A stretch of DNA of 64,000 bases from Quercus robur (lineage: Eukaryota > Streptophyta > Magnoliopsida > Fagales > Fagaceae), in the NCBI RefSeq assembly GCF_932294415.1, contig NC_065545.1:19038857-19102856 (forward strand), given 5' to 3'. The notes beneath the pieces are model-generated. The model was given only the letters and a program-made list of their open reading frames with translations. It ran no database searches and was not told the DNA's origin. A program made the position numbers and the translations under genes. Positions 45,215-55,444 of this stretch are shown piece by piece (position 1 is the stretch's first letter; each line of letters begins with the position of its first letter).

Positions 45215-47428
45215 AGGTGCGCGGGACCCGAATGCATTGTCCAGGAAGGTCCCGGACCACCAAGCTGCATGATGGCCCAAGAAGAAATCCCAGAAGAACC
45301 AGTTAAGGAGGCCCAGATTCAGCCCGAGGAAGAACTGAAGGAAGTAGACCTGGGAACAGAACCAGGATCCCGGAAACCTGTTTTCATTAGCAGTCAATTG
45401 GTGGCTCAAGAAAGAGAACAACTGGTAGCCTTACTTCAAAAATACAGAGATGTGTTTGCATGGACTTATGATGAGATGCCTGGTCTAGACCCGGAGTTGG
45501 TAGTCCATTCTCTTAATGTGGAACCAGGGGTGAGGCCAGTAGTCCAACCAGCCAGGGTCTTCCACACTGAGGTAGAAGCTCAAATAGTCCAAGAAGTCAA
45601 GAAATTACTAGCAGCTGGTTTTATCAAACCCATCCAACACCCAAAATGGCTGTCCAACATTGTACCTGTGAAGAAGAAGAATGGTCAAATCCGCTGCTGT
45701 GTAGACTTTCGCAACTTGAACAAGGCATGTCCTAAAGATGAGTTCCCCTTGCCCAATATCGATCTCCTTGTAGATTCAGCTGCAGGAAACTCAATGTTCT
45801 CATTTATGGATGGGTACAGTGGGTACAATCAAATTCGCATGGCAACCAAAGATGCAGAAAAGACGGCATTCAGAACTCCGATTGGGAACTTTTACTACAC
45901 TGTAATGCCCTTTGGCCTCAAGAATGCGGGGGCTACGTATCAACGGACCATGACAGCCATTTTCCATGACATGATGCATGAGGAGATGGAGGATTATGTA
46001 GATGATATTGTGGTCAAGTCAAAAACCAGAACAGGACATTTCCAAGTACTTGAGCAAGTCTTTGAAAGATGCAGGAAATACAAGTTACGTATGAACCCCA
46101 TGAAGTGCGCCTTTGGAGTGTCTGCTGGAAAGTTCCTTGGGTTCCTGGTACATCACAAAGGCATAAGCGTGGATCCAGCCAAGGCCACAGCTATTGCCAC
46201 GATGAGAAGACCAACTACTGTTAGAGAACTCAAAAGCTTCCTGGGAAGGGTCTCCTATATCAGGAGGTTTGTGCCTGGTTTAGCCTCAGCTACGGCAGGC
46301 TTATCAAAATTACTGAAAAAGGGAAATGAATTCACCTGGGGAACAGAGCAGCAGGAAGCTTTTCAAAGAATTCAAAGCATTATGAACCATCTGCCCACCC
46401 TCCAGGCACCAGTACGTGGGCGACCTCTGTTGCTATACTTAGCATCGAACTCTCAGGCAATAGGAGCTTTACTGGCACAAGAAGATGACCAAGGAAATGA
46501 GCAGCCCATATACTATGTAAGCAGAACACTCAAGGATACCGAAACCAGGTACCCCAGAATAGAGAAAGCCTGCCTAGTAATCGTTTATGCATCCCAAAGA
46601 TTGAAGAGGTACTTCTCAGCTCACCAAATCCTCTTGGTAACCAAGTCACACCCCATAAAAGCACTACTGCACCAGCCCCTCCTCACGGGAAGGATGGCAC
46701 AATGGCTAGTATTGCTCTCACAATATGATATAGGCACAAGAACTCCCAAGGCTGTAAAGAGCCAGGCCATAGCAGATTTGCTAGCCCAATTCCCAGGGAA
46801 GGAAGAAGGCCCGCTCAGCGAAGAAATCCCTGGTGAGGTAGCAGTGATGGAGATCCCAGGAAAGAAATGGACCATGAGGTTCGACGGGTCAGCTACAGCA
46901 ACTTCAAATGGGGTAGGAATTGTGCTAAGCTGTGAAAATGGGGATGTCATGCCCCTGTCTTTTAAGCTTGGTTTCTCGTGTTCTAATAATGCAGCTGAGT
47001 ATGAGGCGTACTTGACCGGGTTGGCTATAGCACTCAGCATAGGAGTGAGACACATGAGAGTGCTGGGAGATTCTAATCTTGTAGTCTCCCAAGTGAAAGG
47101 TGACTTTGCATTACGGGAACAAAGCTTAGCAGCCTACAGGACTTGGGCACAAAGACTGGAAATGGAATTTCAAACCTTCAGCATAGAATACACTCAAAGG
47201 AGCGAAAACAGGTTCGCAGATGCTCTCGCCACCCTGGGATCCCAAATACCATTTGATGAGAAAGATACACTGATAAGAATAGGAAGGCAGGAACATTCTA
47301 TTGTGAGGATCTTCCAAGGAATGTACCCAGGGGAATCCAAGCAGTGGGACTGGAGGGACGAAGTCAAAGAAAGGATGAAAGAAGTAAATCCTAGGGGGAG
47401 CATCAAAGAGCTAATGGATTACGCTTAG
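45215..47428 (+). CDS. Reverse transcriptase and dual RNase H
   Basis: From the ATG pair at 45269 the frame encodes an RT (WLSNIVPVKKKNGQIRCCVD, FPLPNIDLLVD, FSFMDGYSGYNQI, active site YVDDIVVKS at residue about 243). Next is a gypsy-type RNase H (LLLYLASNSQAIGALLAQ, YYVSRTL), then a second, RVT_3-like RNase H (MRFDGSATATSNGVGIVL, NNAAEYEAYLTGL, VLGDSNLVV). Dual RNase H is a mark of the Tat lineage. The frame ends at TAG 47426-47428 and continues open in the same frame. Confidence 0.92.
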   Translation, partial: RCAGPECIVQEGPGPPSCMMAQEEIPEEPVKEAQIQPEEELKEVDLGTEPGSRKPVFISSQLVAQEREQLVALLQKYRDVFAWTYDEMPGLDPELVVHSLNVEPGVRPVVQPARVFHTEVEAQIVQEVKKLLAAGFIKPIQHPKWLSNIVPVKKKNGQIRCCVDFRNLNKACPKDEFPLPNIDLLVDSAAGNSMFSFMDGYSGYNQIRMATKDAEKTAFRTPIGNFYYTVMPFGLKNAGATYQRTMTAIFHDMMHEEMEDYVDDIVVKSKTRTGHFQVLEQVFERCRKYKLRMNPMKCAFGVSAGKFLGFLVHHKGISVDPAKATAIATMRRPTTVRELKSFLGRVSYIRRFVPGLASATAGLSKLLKKGNEFTWGTEQQEAFQRIQSIMNHLPTLQAPVRGRPLLLYLASNSQAIGALLAQEDDQGNEQPIYYVSRTLKDTETRYPRIEKACLVIVYASQRLKRYFSAHQILLVTKSHPIKALLHQPLLTGRMAQWLVLLSQYDIGTRTPKAVKSQAIADLLAQFPGKEEGPLSEEIPGEVAVMEIPGKKWTMRFDGSATATSNGVGIVLSCENGDVMPLSFKLGFSCSNNAAEYEAYLTGLAIALSIGVRHMRVLGDSNLVVSQVKGDFALREQSLAAYRTWAQRLEMEFQTFSIEYTQRSENRFADALATLGSQIPFDEKDTLIRIGRQEHSIVRIFQGMYPGESKQWDWRDEVKERMKEVNPRGSIKELMDYA

Positions 47429-48934
47429 ATAGAAGGAGAATTGTACAGAAGACTGCCAGGAGGAATACTGTCCAGATGTATCACCGAGAAGGAAGGGAAG
47501 TTGAAATTAGAAGAATTACACGCCCAAACATGTGGAGTTGCAGAAAAAGTCAGCCTATACAGGAGGATGCAACGCATGGGGTACTACTGGCCAGACATGG
47601 ACAAGGAAGCAGCAGTCATACAGGGGAAATGTAAAGAATGTCGTTTGGCAATCGATAAAGAAGAAAGCTACGCTGTGTTTGTTATGGAAGATTGGCGGGT
47701 TCCTTTCATAGGATACCTGGCTCAGGGTATCCTGCCAACCGACAAGGAGCCGGCCCATAAGCTCAAGAAACTGGCGTGCAGGTATTTCTTGCAGAATAAT
47801 ATTTTGTTCAAAAAAGGATACCACGGGGATCCCCTCAGGTGCCTGGGACCAAAGGAAGCCAGAGAAGTACACTCTGGAGATTGCGGAAGTCACCCAGGAA
47901 AGAGAAGGCTGCACAAGCAGTTACTGTTGTTGGGGTATTACTGGCCAACGATGAAAAGAGACTCTGAGGAGCTGGTCAGAACATGTCATGCTTGCCAAGT
48001 CCTAGGAGATGCGATTCACACTCACCCAAATGTCCTACAGGATATGACGACACCATGGCCTTTTCATACTTGGGGGTTCGATCTCATAGGGCCCATAAAT
48101 CCTCCATCCAATGGTTACATATGGATCCTGGCAGCCACGGAGTACTTTACAAAATGGGTAGAGGCCATCCCTTTGAAAAAAGCTACTGGAGCAGCTGTAG
48201 CAAATTTCATTCGAGACCACATCATCACAAGATTCGGGATCCCCAGAAGATTGATCAGCGATAATGGAACCCCATTCATAAACAAAGATGTGAAGGGATT
48301 AACTGAAGCATACCACATCAAGCAGGGAAGATCTACCCCATACTACCCACAAGGAAACGGCCAAGCTGAAGCTACTAACAGGGTAATATTAAAAATCCTT
48401 AAGAAAATGAAGCATGAGTATGGAGGAAAATGGAGTGACCATTTGGCAGATGTGCTTTGGGCATGTAGGAGCTCTGTAAAGACAGCCACGGGATTCTCCC
48501 CATTCTCCCTGGTTTATGGAACCGAGGCCATCAGCCCTGTGGAGTTAATCATTCCTACACCAAGGGTAGTTCTTGAGGAAAATCAGGGAGAAAGTGACGA
48601 CGCAAGCAATGAAAAGAGATTAGTAGATCTGGAAGGAGTAGAAGAAGAAAGGGAACTGGCCAAGAAAAGAAGCCAAAGATACCAGCAAAGAATGACCAGA
48701 GCATATGCACAAGCAGTACGCCCAAGAGTGTTCACCAAAGGGCAACTAGTGCTAAGGATGGCGGAGCACGTGAGGAGGAACCTGCCAGGGCCTTCCAAGT
48801 TCACCCCAAAATGGGAAGGACCCTACATCATCAACACAGCTCATGAAAGTGGATATTATTACCTTGCCAAAGAAGATGGAACAGTCCTGACAGAACCCAT
48901 AAATGGGAAGTGGCTGAAGCAATATTATGCATGA
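47429..48934 (+). CDS. Integrase, with a duplicated zinc-binding module
   Basis: There is no ATG near the start: the open frame follows the TAG directly, and the first Met is deep inside, so it needs readthrough or an unmutated parent. Two zinc-module-like segments occur in tandem, one with GYYWPDMDKEA and CKECR, the other with HSGDCGSHPGKRRLHKQL, GYYWPTMKRD and CHACQ. The catalytic core shows the D, D, E positions in FDLIGP, SDNGTPF and GQAEATN, followed by GKWSDHLADVLWACR and the C-terminal part ending near KWEGPYII. It would insert the cDNA into the chromosome. The first zinc module lacks the second His (CGVAEK where the other has CGSHPGK). Confidence 0.9.
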   Translation: MEGELYRRLPGGILSRCITEKEGKLKLEELHAQTCGVAEKVSLYRRMQRMGYYWPDMDKEAAVIQGKCKECRLAIDKEESYAVFVMEDWRVPFIGYLAQGILPTDKEPAHKLKKLACRYFLQNNILFKKGYHGDPLRCLGPKEAREVHSGDCGSHPGKRRLHKQLLLLGYYWPTMKRDSEELVRTCHACQVLGDAIHTHPNVLQDMTTPWPFHTWGFDLIGPINPPSNGYIWILAATEYFTKWVEAIPLKKATGAAVANFIRDHIITRFGIPRRLISDNGTPFINKDVKGLTEAYHIKQGRSTPYYPQGNGQAEATNRVILKILKKMKHEYGGKWSDHLADVLWACRSSVKTATGFSPFSLVYGTEAISPVELIIPTPRVVLEENQGESDDASNEKRLVDLEGVEEERELAKKRSQRYQQRMTRAYAQAVRPRVFTKGQLVLRMAEHVRRNLPGPSKFTPKWEGPYIINTAHESGYYYLAKEDGTVLTEPINGKWLKQYYA

Positions 48935-49719
48935 GGACAAGGGGATCCCCAGTACCTCAGGGTCCTTTCACCAACTTCACTATCTGCTAAGTTCCTTTTA
49001 TTTTGTCTTTTTATTTTTTTTTAGCCTTTATCAAAATTCTAGCCTAAGATAATTTTGTTCAGGAACATGTGATAGATTGACACTTTGTGGTCAATGCTGC
49101 ACCAAAAGACTTTTGCTTTGTTCCAAAAAAAAAATGATTATGTTTTAACGAAATTCCTGTTTCTTCAAAGTTTAAATTTTCTTATTGCAAAGACCAAATT
49201 TGGATAAATTTAAGGAAGGATACCTGAGTCAAAAAAAAAAGAGGAGAATATGTAATACCCCTTTTTACATATGGCCCAGGATCCACCACACAAATAATTT
49301 CGGATATCCCACAAACAGTCCCAAGTGCATAGGTCTAGGATCACAGAATAAAAGAAAATATCTAGGATACCTAGCCTAGCACTTGGCAAAAGGGGAACCT
49401 GTCAAAGTTCATGAACTGGGACCGTATCTAAAAAAAAAAACATACATAGAGAAGGATACTAGTGTACCCAGCTCAGTACTTGCACAATAAGTCACCAAGT
49501 ACCTGGACCAGAACTTACAGTGAAACCTGTGAAAACCATGGTCCAGGACTCAGGAAAGAAAAGAATCACAAGAAAGTAAAGACAATATATATACATCCAA
49601 GGAAAAAGGCAGATTCACATACCAAGAAATAAGAAGCAGTTTTGAAGCACAAAAGAGAAAGAGCAGAGCAATGTTTAAAAAAAATTATACAACCCCAAAT
49701 TGTTCATATAAAAAAAAAA
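48935..49719. other. Spacer between integrase and the antisense gene
   Basis: No coding sequence on either strand; both genes end into it. It is probably the shared 3' UTR zone of the convergent transcripts. Confidence 0.5.
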
Positions 49720-52700
49720 CTAAGGAATGAGGCCGGCCAACAGAGAAGCATCTGGAGAAATAGCAGGAACAGCCAAAGAAGAAAGGATCCTCTGCCGCTT
49801 GACTTTCAAATCTTGTAGAACTTTGTGAGCATGAGCCAAAGCTTTCTCAGCAACAGCTATCTCAGTGTCTATACTCTTGAATGATTGCCTTTGAAACAGC
49901 ATATGAGCCAGCAGACGCAAGTGATCCAGCAGGAAAGACAAATTAAACTTGGCCTCTAGAAGATCCTGCACCACCCCTCTCCATTCCAGAAGCTTTTCTT
50001 CAGACAACGAATCAACGGAGGAATTCTTTAGAGAAATCAACACAGCACACAGCAACTCCATCAAAATATTGCCTAGAAAAATGCCTCCCCTGAAGCCACT
50101 GGTAAAATCCCCGTGACTCTTGAGCAGGCTCTCTAGCAGTGGCAAGCCCTCCACAGGAACAGAGAAGCGCAGGAAGCTGCCATAAGAAGACCCAAAGACA
50201 TGAAAGTGGCTGGCAGGAAGACTGTTGAATTCCAAAAGATCGAAGCGAGCCAGGAAAGAAGAAAGCTTTGAATCAAGATCTGAGGCAGCCACCTTCGAGG
50301 CATCCCCCATCACCGCGTCACCACTTGTAGAAACCTGAGGACTTGCAGCCTGTTGCTCTGGATGAAGATCAGCAACTTCAACAGGTCTCACAATTCCTTC
50401 AGGGATAGCAGGCTCAGAACCTGCAAAGCCTGTATCAATATTCAAAAAAAAAAAAGAGAAGAAAAAGAAAAGGAAGAACAGATTTAGAAGAAACAAACCG
50501 GTTCCAGTTTCTTGAGGCAGAACCTCTTCTTCCTGATCTCCTGACGTCCCCGAGGATTCTGGGAAAGAACATAAGGCAAGTTGAAGAAAAGGTGAAGGAC
50601 CGATGGCAAACTGGCTAAAGGAAGGGATAGATGCAGGGGGCTTCGCCATACATATAAAAAAGAGAAAAAGGGGGGGGGGGAAAGGAAAAGGAAAACACGA
50701 TGGAACAGCTTGCACTCACCTTCTGAGCTCTCTGATTCTAAAGAAGAGGCAACACTGGGAGCGGGTTTCTCACTGGTTTGACCTAAAAGGAAAAGAAGGA
50801 ACTCAAGAGAAAACTGGGAAAGAGAGTGAAACATAACGTTATTTCAAAAGAAACAAGCTTTACCTGTTTGTTTGGATAAATGAGTGTCTCCCAAAGCACC
50901 TTTATCTGACAAGGACTGAGGAAACACAGTTTTGATAGGACTGGGAGTGCGTTCGAGATGGGGACTTCGAGATGATGGGATCCTAGAAGCTTTGGGATCC
51001 TGAGAGTCCTGGGAACCTTGCATCGGCTGCCCAATTTCCTCAACAGGGTCATCAGTAGGAGGCTCCTCCCCCATAACAGGAAAAATGACAGAAAGAGCTG
51101 TGATAGTTTCCTCCCCCAGAGCCTTGCCAGTCGTAGGAGGGGATACCTCCACCTAAAGAAAGGAGAAGCAGAGAAGGCAATACTAAGTAAAAAAAAAAAG
51201 AAGAAAACAGCAGGAATGCTAGCAACACAGAAAGAACAGAAGAAGGGGGAACACACGTACCACGTCGTCTCCAGAAGATTGACTTTTACCCTTCTTATAA
51301 TCAGACTTGCGCTTGGACTGCAAAGAAAATCACCACTCGTCAGCAAAGATAGAAAATGAATGCAACAAAAAAAAAAAAGAGAGAAGAAGGAAAGAAGTCT
51401 TGCCCTTCTCTCTCTCTCTACAGATTCTCTGGAAGTCTTTTGCTTACTACGAGTACGCCCAGAGGGTCCTAAAGGAGGCTGGGATACCAAACCAGAGGAT
51501 CCTAAAGAACCATGGACTGAAGCAGTCACAGGAACCTGGGGAAAAGAAGACTCTACCTTGGTCTTCTTCCGGGTCCTTGAAACTAAAGGTTCCTTGACAT
51601 CCTTGCCTTCGTGAGATGCCAAGTGTGCTTGAGATTTCCCCGTTTTCCTTCTTTTTGCTTCAGAGCCTATCTCCACACCCCCTGCACTTTCGCCAACATC
51701 AGCAGCTTTCATTTTCTTCAACTTAACATCCTTACCTTTAGCAGTAGCAGCACTAATTGTCTCTGTTGCACCCTTTTTGATGGGCACCCCAGAGGAGGTA
51801 CCAATGATAAGACTATCACCCAGCCAGGCCTCAGGAAGATCCTGTCCATAAGTCACCCAACCTCCCCTGGAGGAATGCCACTCTGCGAACCCAGTCTTGC
51901 TGCTTGCAGCAGCAGAAACAATCCCAGCAGTAGGAAGGGATAAACGTCTATTAGCTGTCGGAGCAGAAACAATGCTAGAGTTCGGGACTTCCCGAATTGT
52001 ACCAGTGCCAACATAGTCAACAAAAGATTTCTGTACTCTTCTCCAATAACCGGTATAGCCACTGGAAGCAAAGACTCCTCTCTGGGAGTTAGGCACCACG
52101 AACTGGGGGCTCCTCCGAGACCAATAAGAAAAGGCCTGCAGCTTCAAGAAAGGATCCAAGGAAGGAAGGGATGGCACCACATCCTTGAAAACTGGCGGGA
52201 TATCTTGATCAAAACCAAACTGTCGAAGCACCCGGTGTGCTGAATAATGAGTGTACTTTGGGCCACTTGAAGAAGGCACGGGAAGCCAGGAGGGGCTAAT
52301 GCAGGCAAGGTAAGCCAGACTGCCCTCATCACCACTGCGCAAGTCGAAGGTATTACCTGTTGAAGATAAAAAAGAAGACAACACAGAATCACACGCGAAG
52401 CCAGGACCAAACTCACGAGGGGATCTCCAACATAAGCTCCCTGCTTGGTCAAACAACTCCACAAGATTGAGGCCACCACCTTTTAAGCTAATCCAATGAA
52501 AAATAATGGGAAAGGCATCAGTAGAATTGCCACAAAGACCCTTCACTATGTCGGGGGATCCTTGGAACTTGTCCTTCACAAACTTCAAATTTCTGCACTT
52601 AGCCAAAGTGGCTGCAGAACGGTCCCACATAAAAATCTGAAGAATGGCACAATGAAGAGATGAAGTAATCACATAGCAAGAGTCACCCTCAGCCTCATCT

Positions 52701-53614
52701 CCATGAAGCTGGTCCAGTTGAGAATAAACGTGACCCAAAAACAGAGGGGCCAAAGGATATTGAGTACCTCGGGCCAACTTGATAGCCAACGGAAAAAGCG
52801 AAGACTTAACTCCGTACCCAGGGAACTCGCTAAACAAAAATTTACTAAGCCAGAAAGCCAGGAAACCAGCCCACCTTACTTCCTTATCCTTTTCACGAGA
52901 GAGGGTCATCACCCATCTCCCCATCCTAGCCGGCTTACCACCAGGAGAGGCGGAGCGACCACCAAAATGACCAAATAATTTCTCTTCTACCACAAGATCC
53001 TCACCAGAAAGGTCAATATCAAAGGGATTCTCTTCACCAAACACTGGGAGGAGGAAGTTGTTAACCACATCCTCCAAGGTGATTGTCAATTCACCAGTAG
53101 AAAAGAAAAAAGTATGAAGGGAAGGGCACCAACGACGTACCAGATGCCTGAGCCCTTTGGCGTCTCTGAAACCCTCAAGGTTTCTGGAAATAGCCACTGC
53201 CTTTAGGATGCCGGCGCGCTCCAAACGACCCACAAACTCAGCATCAGACAGTTCCTTGTCTACCCATATGGGCCAACCCTGAATCTTCCCCGCCACAAAA
53301 TCAAAGAAAATAGGAACCGCCTCTCGGATTCCTTGTCTGATCTGGAGATCGAAAACCTCTCTAGGGTCAGGAACCTGGGCGGAACCAGCGAAACCCGCTT
53401 GGCCAGAAAATAGCCAAACGTGAGGGGATGGAGGAGCCTCACCATGAGAAATATGAGGAAAAAATAAACTGGGAGAATACCAAGGATCCCGTAGAGGGAA
53501 GGCTGGACGCTCGACAACCTCATGAGAATCGCTCGGAGCAGAACCAGAAGAACCTTCACCCTCAGAAGGACCAGGAGTACGCTCTCTCCTCTTTCGATAA
53601 GAAGAAGAAGCCAT
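49720..53614 (-). CDS. Antisense plant-mobile-domain gene inside the retrotransposon, six exons
   Basis: From ATG 53614 the exons are 51422-53614, 51261-51317, 50864-51152, 50720-50782, 50499-50558 and 49720-50429. All introns are GT/AG and the phases fit throughout, giving 1123 residues with no internal stop. The N-terminal half is an aminotransferase-like plant mobile domain (PMD): HLVRRWCPSLHTFFF, GELTITLEDVVNNFLLPVFG, then KEVRWAGFLAFWLSKFLF. A Lys/Ser-rich, probably nuclear-targeting stretch follows (residues about 620-830). The C-terminal exon is helical, ending in a coiled-coil-like segment around AVAEKALAHAHKVLQDL. PMD proteins of the MAIN/MAIL1 type act in transposon silencing and development; whether this copy helps or counters silencing is unknown. 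Coding integrity in a young element suggests selection. Confidence 0.85.
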
Positions 53615-54113
53615 GGAAACACACTATGGAGAAGAAAAGAGATTGAAGGTGCGAAAAAGGAAGACCAGAGTAACAGAGAAGAAGAGGAAAAGAAAGAGAA
53701 ACACAGAGAGCGAAATAACCCAGAGAAGCAAAGTGATAAGATGAAACGGCTACAATAAAGGCGCAAATAGCAGTTGGGGAAAACAGTTTATGAAAAGACG
53801 CGCCAGTTGCCAAAGAATTTAATTTGAAGTAGGGGTTACAGCAGTTATTAATGAGAAATAACGGGAAACGAGGAAAGTGGGTAGAGGAGTTTCACCTCAA
53901 ATATCCAACTGCCACGTCCCGTATAAAGAGGAAGCTGCGAAAGAATAAGGGAATACAACACGCAAAAAAGAGGCGAATAGAAGCAGCAGAAAAGAGCCGG
54001 GATCCCAAGTAAATAGGAAGGGAACCCAGTAAAAGTTGAAAAAAAGGGGATACCACAAGAACCTAAGGAAACCTAAATCACTCACGCGTGGGCTTCAGGC
54101 AACCCACGAGCTC
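53615..54113 (-). other. Presumed promoter/5' region of the antisense gene
   Basis: About 500 bp between the antisense start codon and the polypurine tract, with no ORF of its own. No convincing TATA box was found; transcription could also start antisense inside the 3' LTR. Confidence 0.35.
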
Positions 54114-54124
54114 GGGGGGCTAAA
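54114..54124 (+). promoter_or_regulatory. Polypurine tract
   Basis: GGGGGGCTAAA directly before the TG of the 3' LTR, in the place where plus-strand DNA synthesis is primed. Confidence 0.75.
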
Positions 54125-55349
54125 TGTTGAGGTCTAAAAAAGCACAGTAAAATAAGCCCAAGAAAGAATAAGCTAAAGCCCAAGAAAGAGTGAGTTAAGC
54201 CCAGAAGAAAAATAGACCAAGTCCAAAGGGATTATACAAAAGGCCCTGAGGATCCCGAAGCCCAGAAAAGGAAAAGCAACCAAAAAAGAAAAAGAGAGAA
54301 CATCACAGCAAAGTATAAGGCGCAAGGATCCTCGGGCACCATCAATGAGCGCGAAGAAAAAAAAAGAAGACCAGGACAGATCGATAGAAAGAAAAACAAG
54401 AAAAAAACAAAAGGACGCAAGCGACCTTTCATGGCACAGACAGAAAAGGCGTCGGGGAACCAAAACAAGGAAGAAGAATGTTAACAAAACGATTTCAAAA
54501 GAGCAGAACAGGATTCCGCCCAAATAGGAAAGAAACGGAGAAGTAAAAGACACCAGAAGTGAGGATGCCGAGAAGGGCATACCTCAGCACATCCCAAAGA
54601 GGATGGCCAACCAGAAACTTTCGAAGGAATCAGAACCAAGAGAAGGAAAGAATGAGAGAAAACGGAAAAGGGGACTTACCAAGATGATGAGGACAGAACA
54701 TACTCTGTTTACAAAAGACCAAAACAGGGGAACCAACGGTTCCCCAAGACGCCCAGAAAACTCCACTATAAAAGGAGAGGATGGGTTGTGAAGAAAAGCA
54801 GCGAGAAAAAAAGGAAAGAAACACAATAGAAAGAAGAGATTCTCTAGAAAATTATCAGAAAGTTTAGGCAGAAAGAAAATACCAAGGGAAAACAAATACT
54901 GCTTCCCGATATCCTGTAAAAGCAACTATGGCACATACTCGGATCCAACGAGAATCAAACTTCGCAAGTTTTGAAGGCTGAAATAGCCATTCAAGGCTGC
55001 AATTTTTGAGCTTGATTGGACCTTGTATCACGTCCTAGTAAGCTTGCTGTGATCGAATAGATAATGCTTTGATTAAATATTGTTCCCAGGATCCCCACAG
55101 TACTTCTCTTTTATTGTCTTGCTAATCCTGCTTTTCTTTTTTTCTGAGCTTACGTTGTTAATTTCTGGCACTCCTCGATATCCTTGTTTGTCATTTTTGT
55201 GTGTTGTCACAGAGTATTCTCTGCATTCACTTGATTCTTAAACAGCCATTTAGCTGCGGTGAGTCAAGGCCCAGTCCACCAAATCCTTTCTTTTCATTCA
55301 GGTCCGGGATCCTTGGGCCTGAGTATCCCGAGAAAAAAGCACTCTCACA
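54125..55349 (+). repeat. 3' LTR
   Basis: 1225 bp, nearly identical to the 5' LTR. Visible differences include an A-rich indel region near 54356-54371 and C/T changes near 54427 and 54508. The TATA box is at 54767-54773. Confidence 0.95.
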
Positions 55350-55444
55350 AAATCATACATAACTTTTAATACAAAATATAATAATTACATTATCAATATA
55401 ATAATAATAATAATAAGGACACGTTTTGCAGCCCAAGCCCAAGA

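Larger units (their letters stand above)
41704..55349 (+). mobile_element. Complete Tat/Ogre-type Ty3/gypsy LTR retrotransposon
   Basis: A 13.6-kb element with a 5-bp target-site duplication AAATC (41699-41703 and 55350-55354). LTRs are at 41704-42927 and 54125-55349. Order: LTR, primer-binding site, gag, protease, RT, two RNase H-like regions, integrase, then a large antisense gene, polypurine tract, LTR. Integrase after RNase H defines Ty3/gypsy. The second, RVT_3-like RNase H and the long extra region downstream of pol point to the Tat lineage. The LTRs differ at only about five sites plus a 1-bp indel by eye, so insertion is recent, yet the sense frame holds three stops. Confidence 0.93.

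Noticed and set aside
45212-45285. Short GT...AG interval between protease and RT as an intron
   Set aside because: About 34-71 nt and GC-rich, unlike plant introns; the frame resumes without it.
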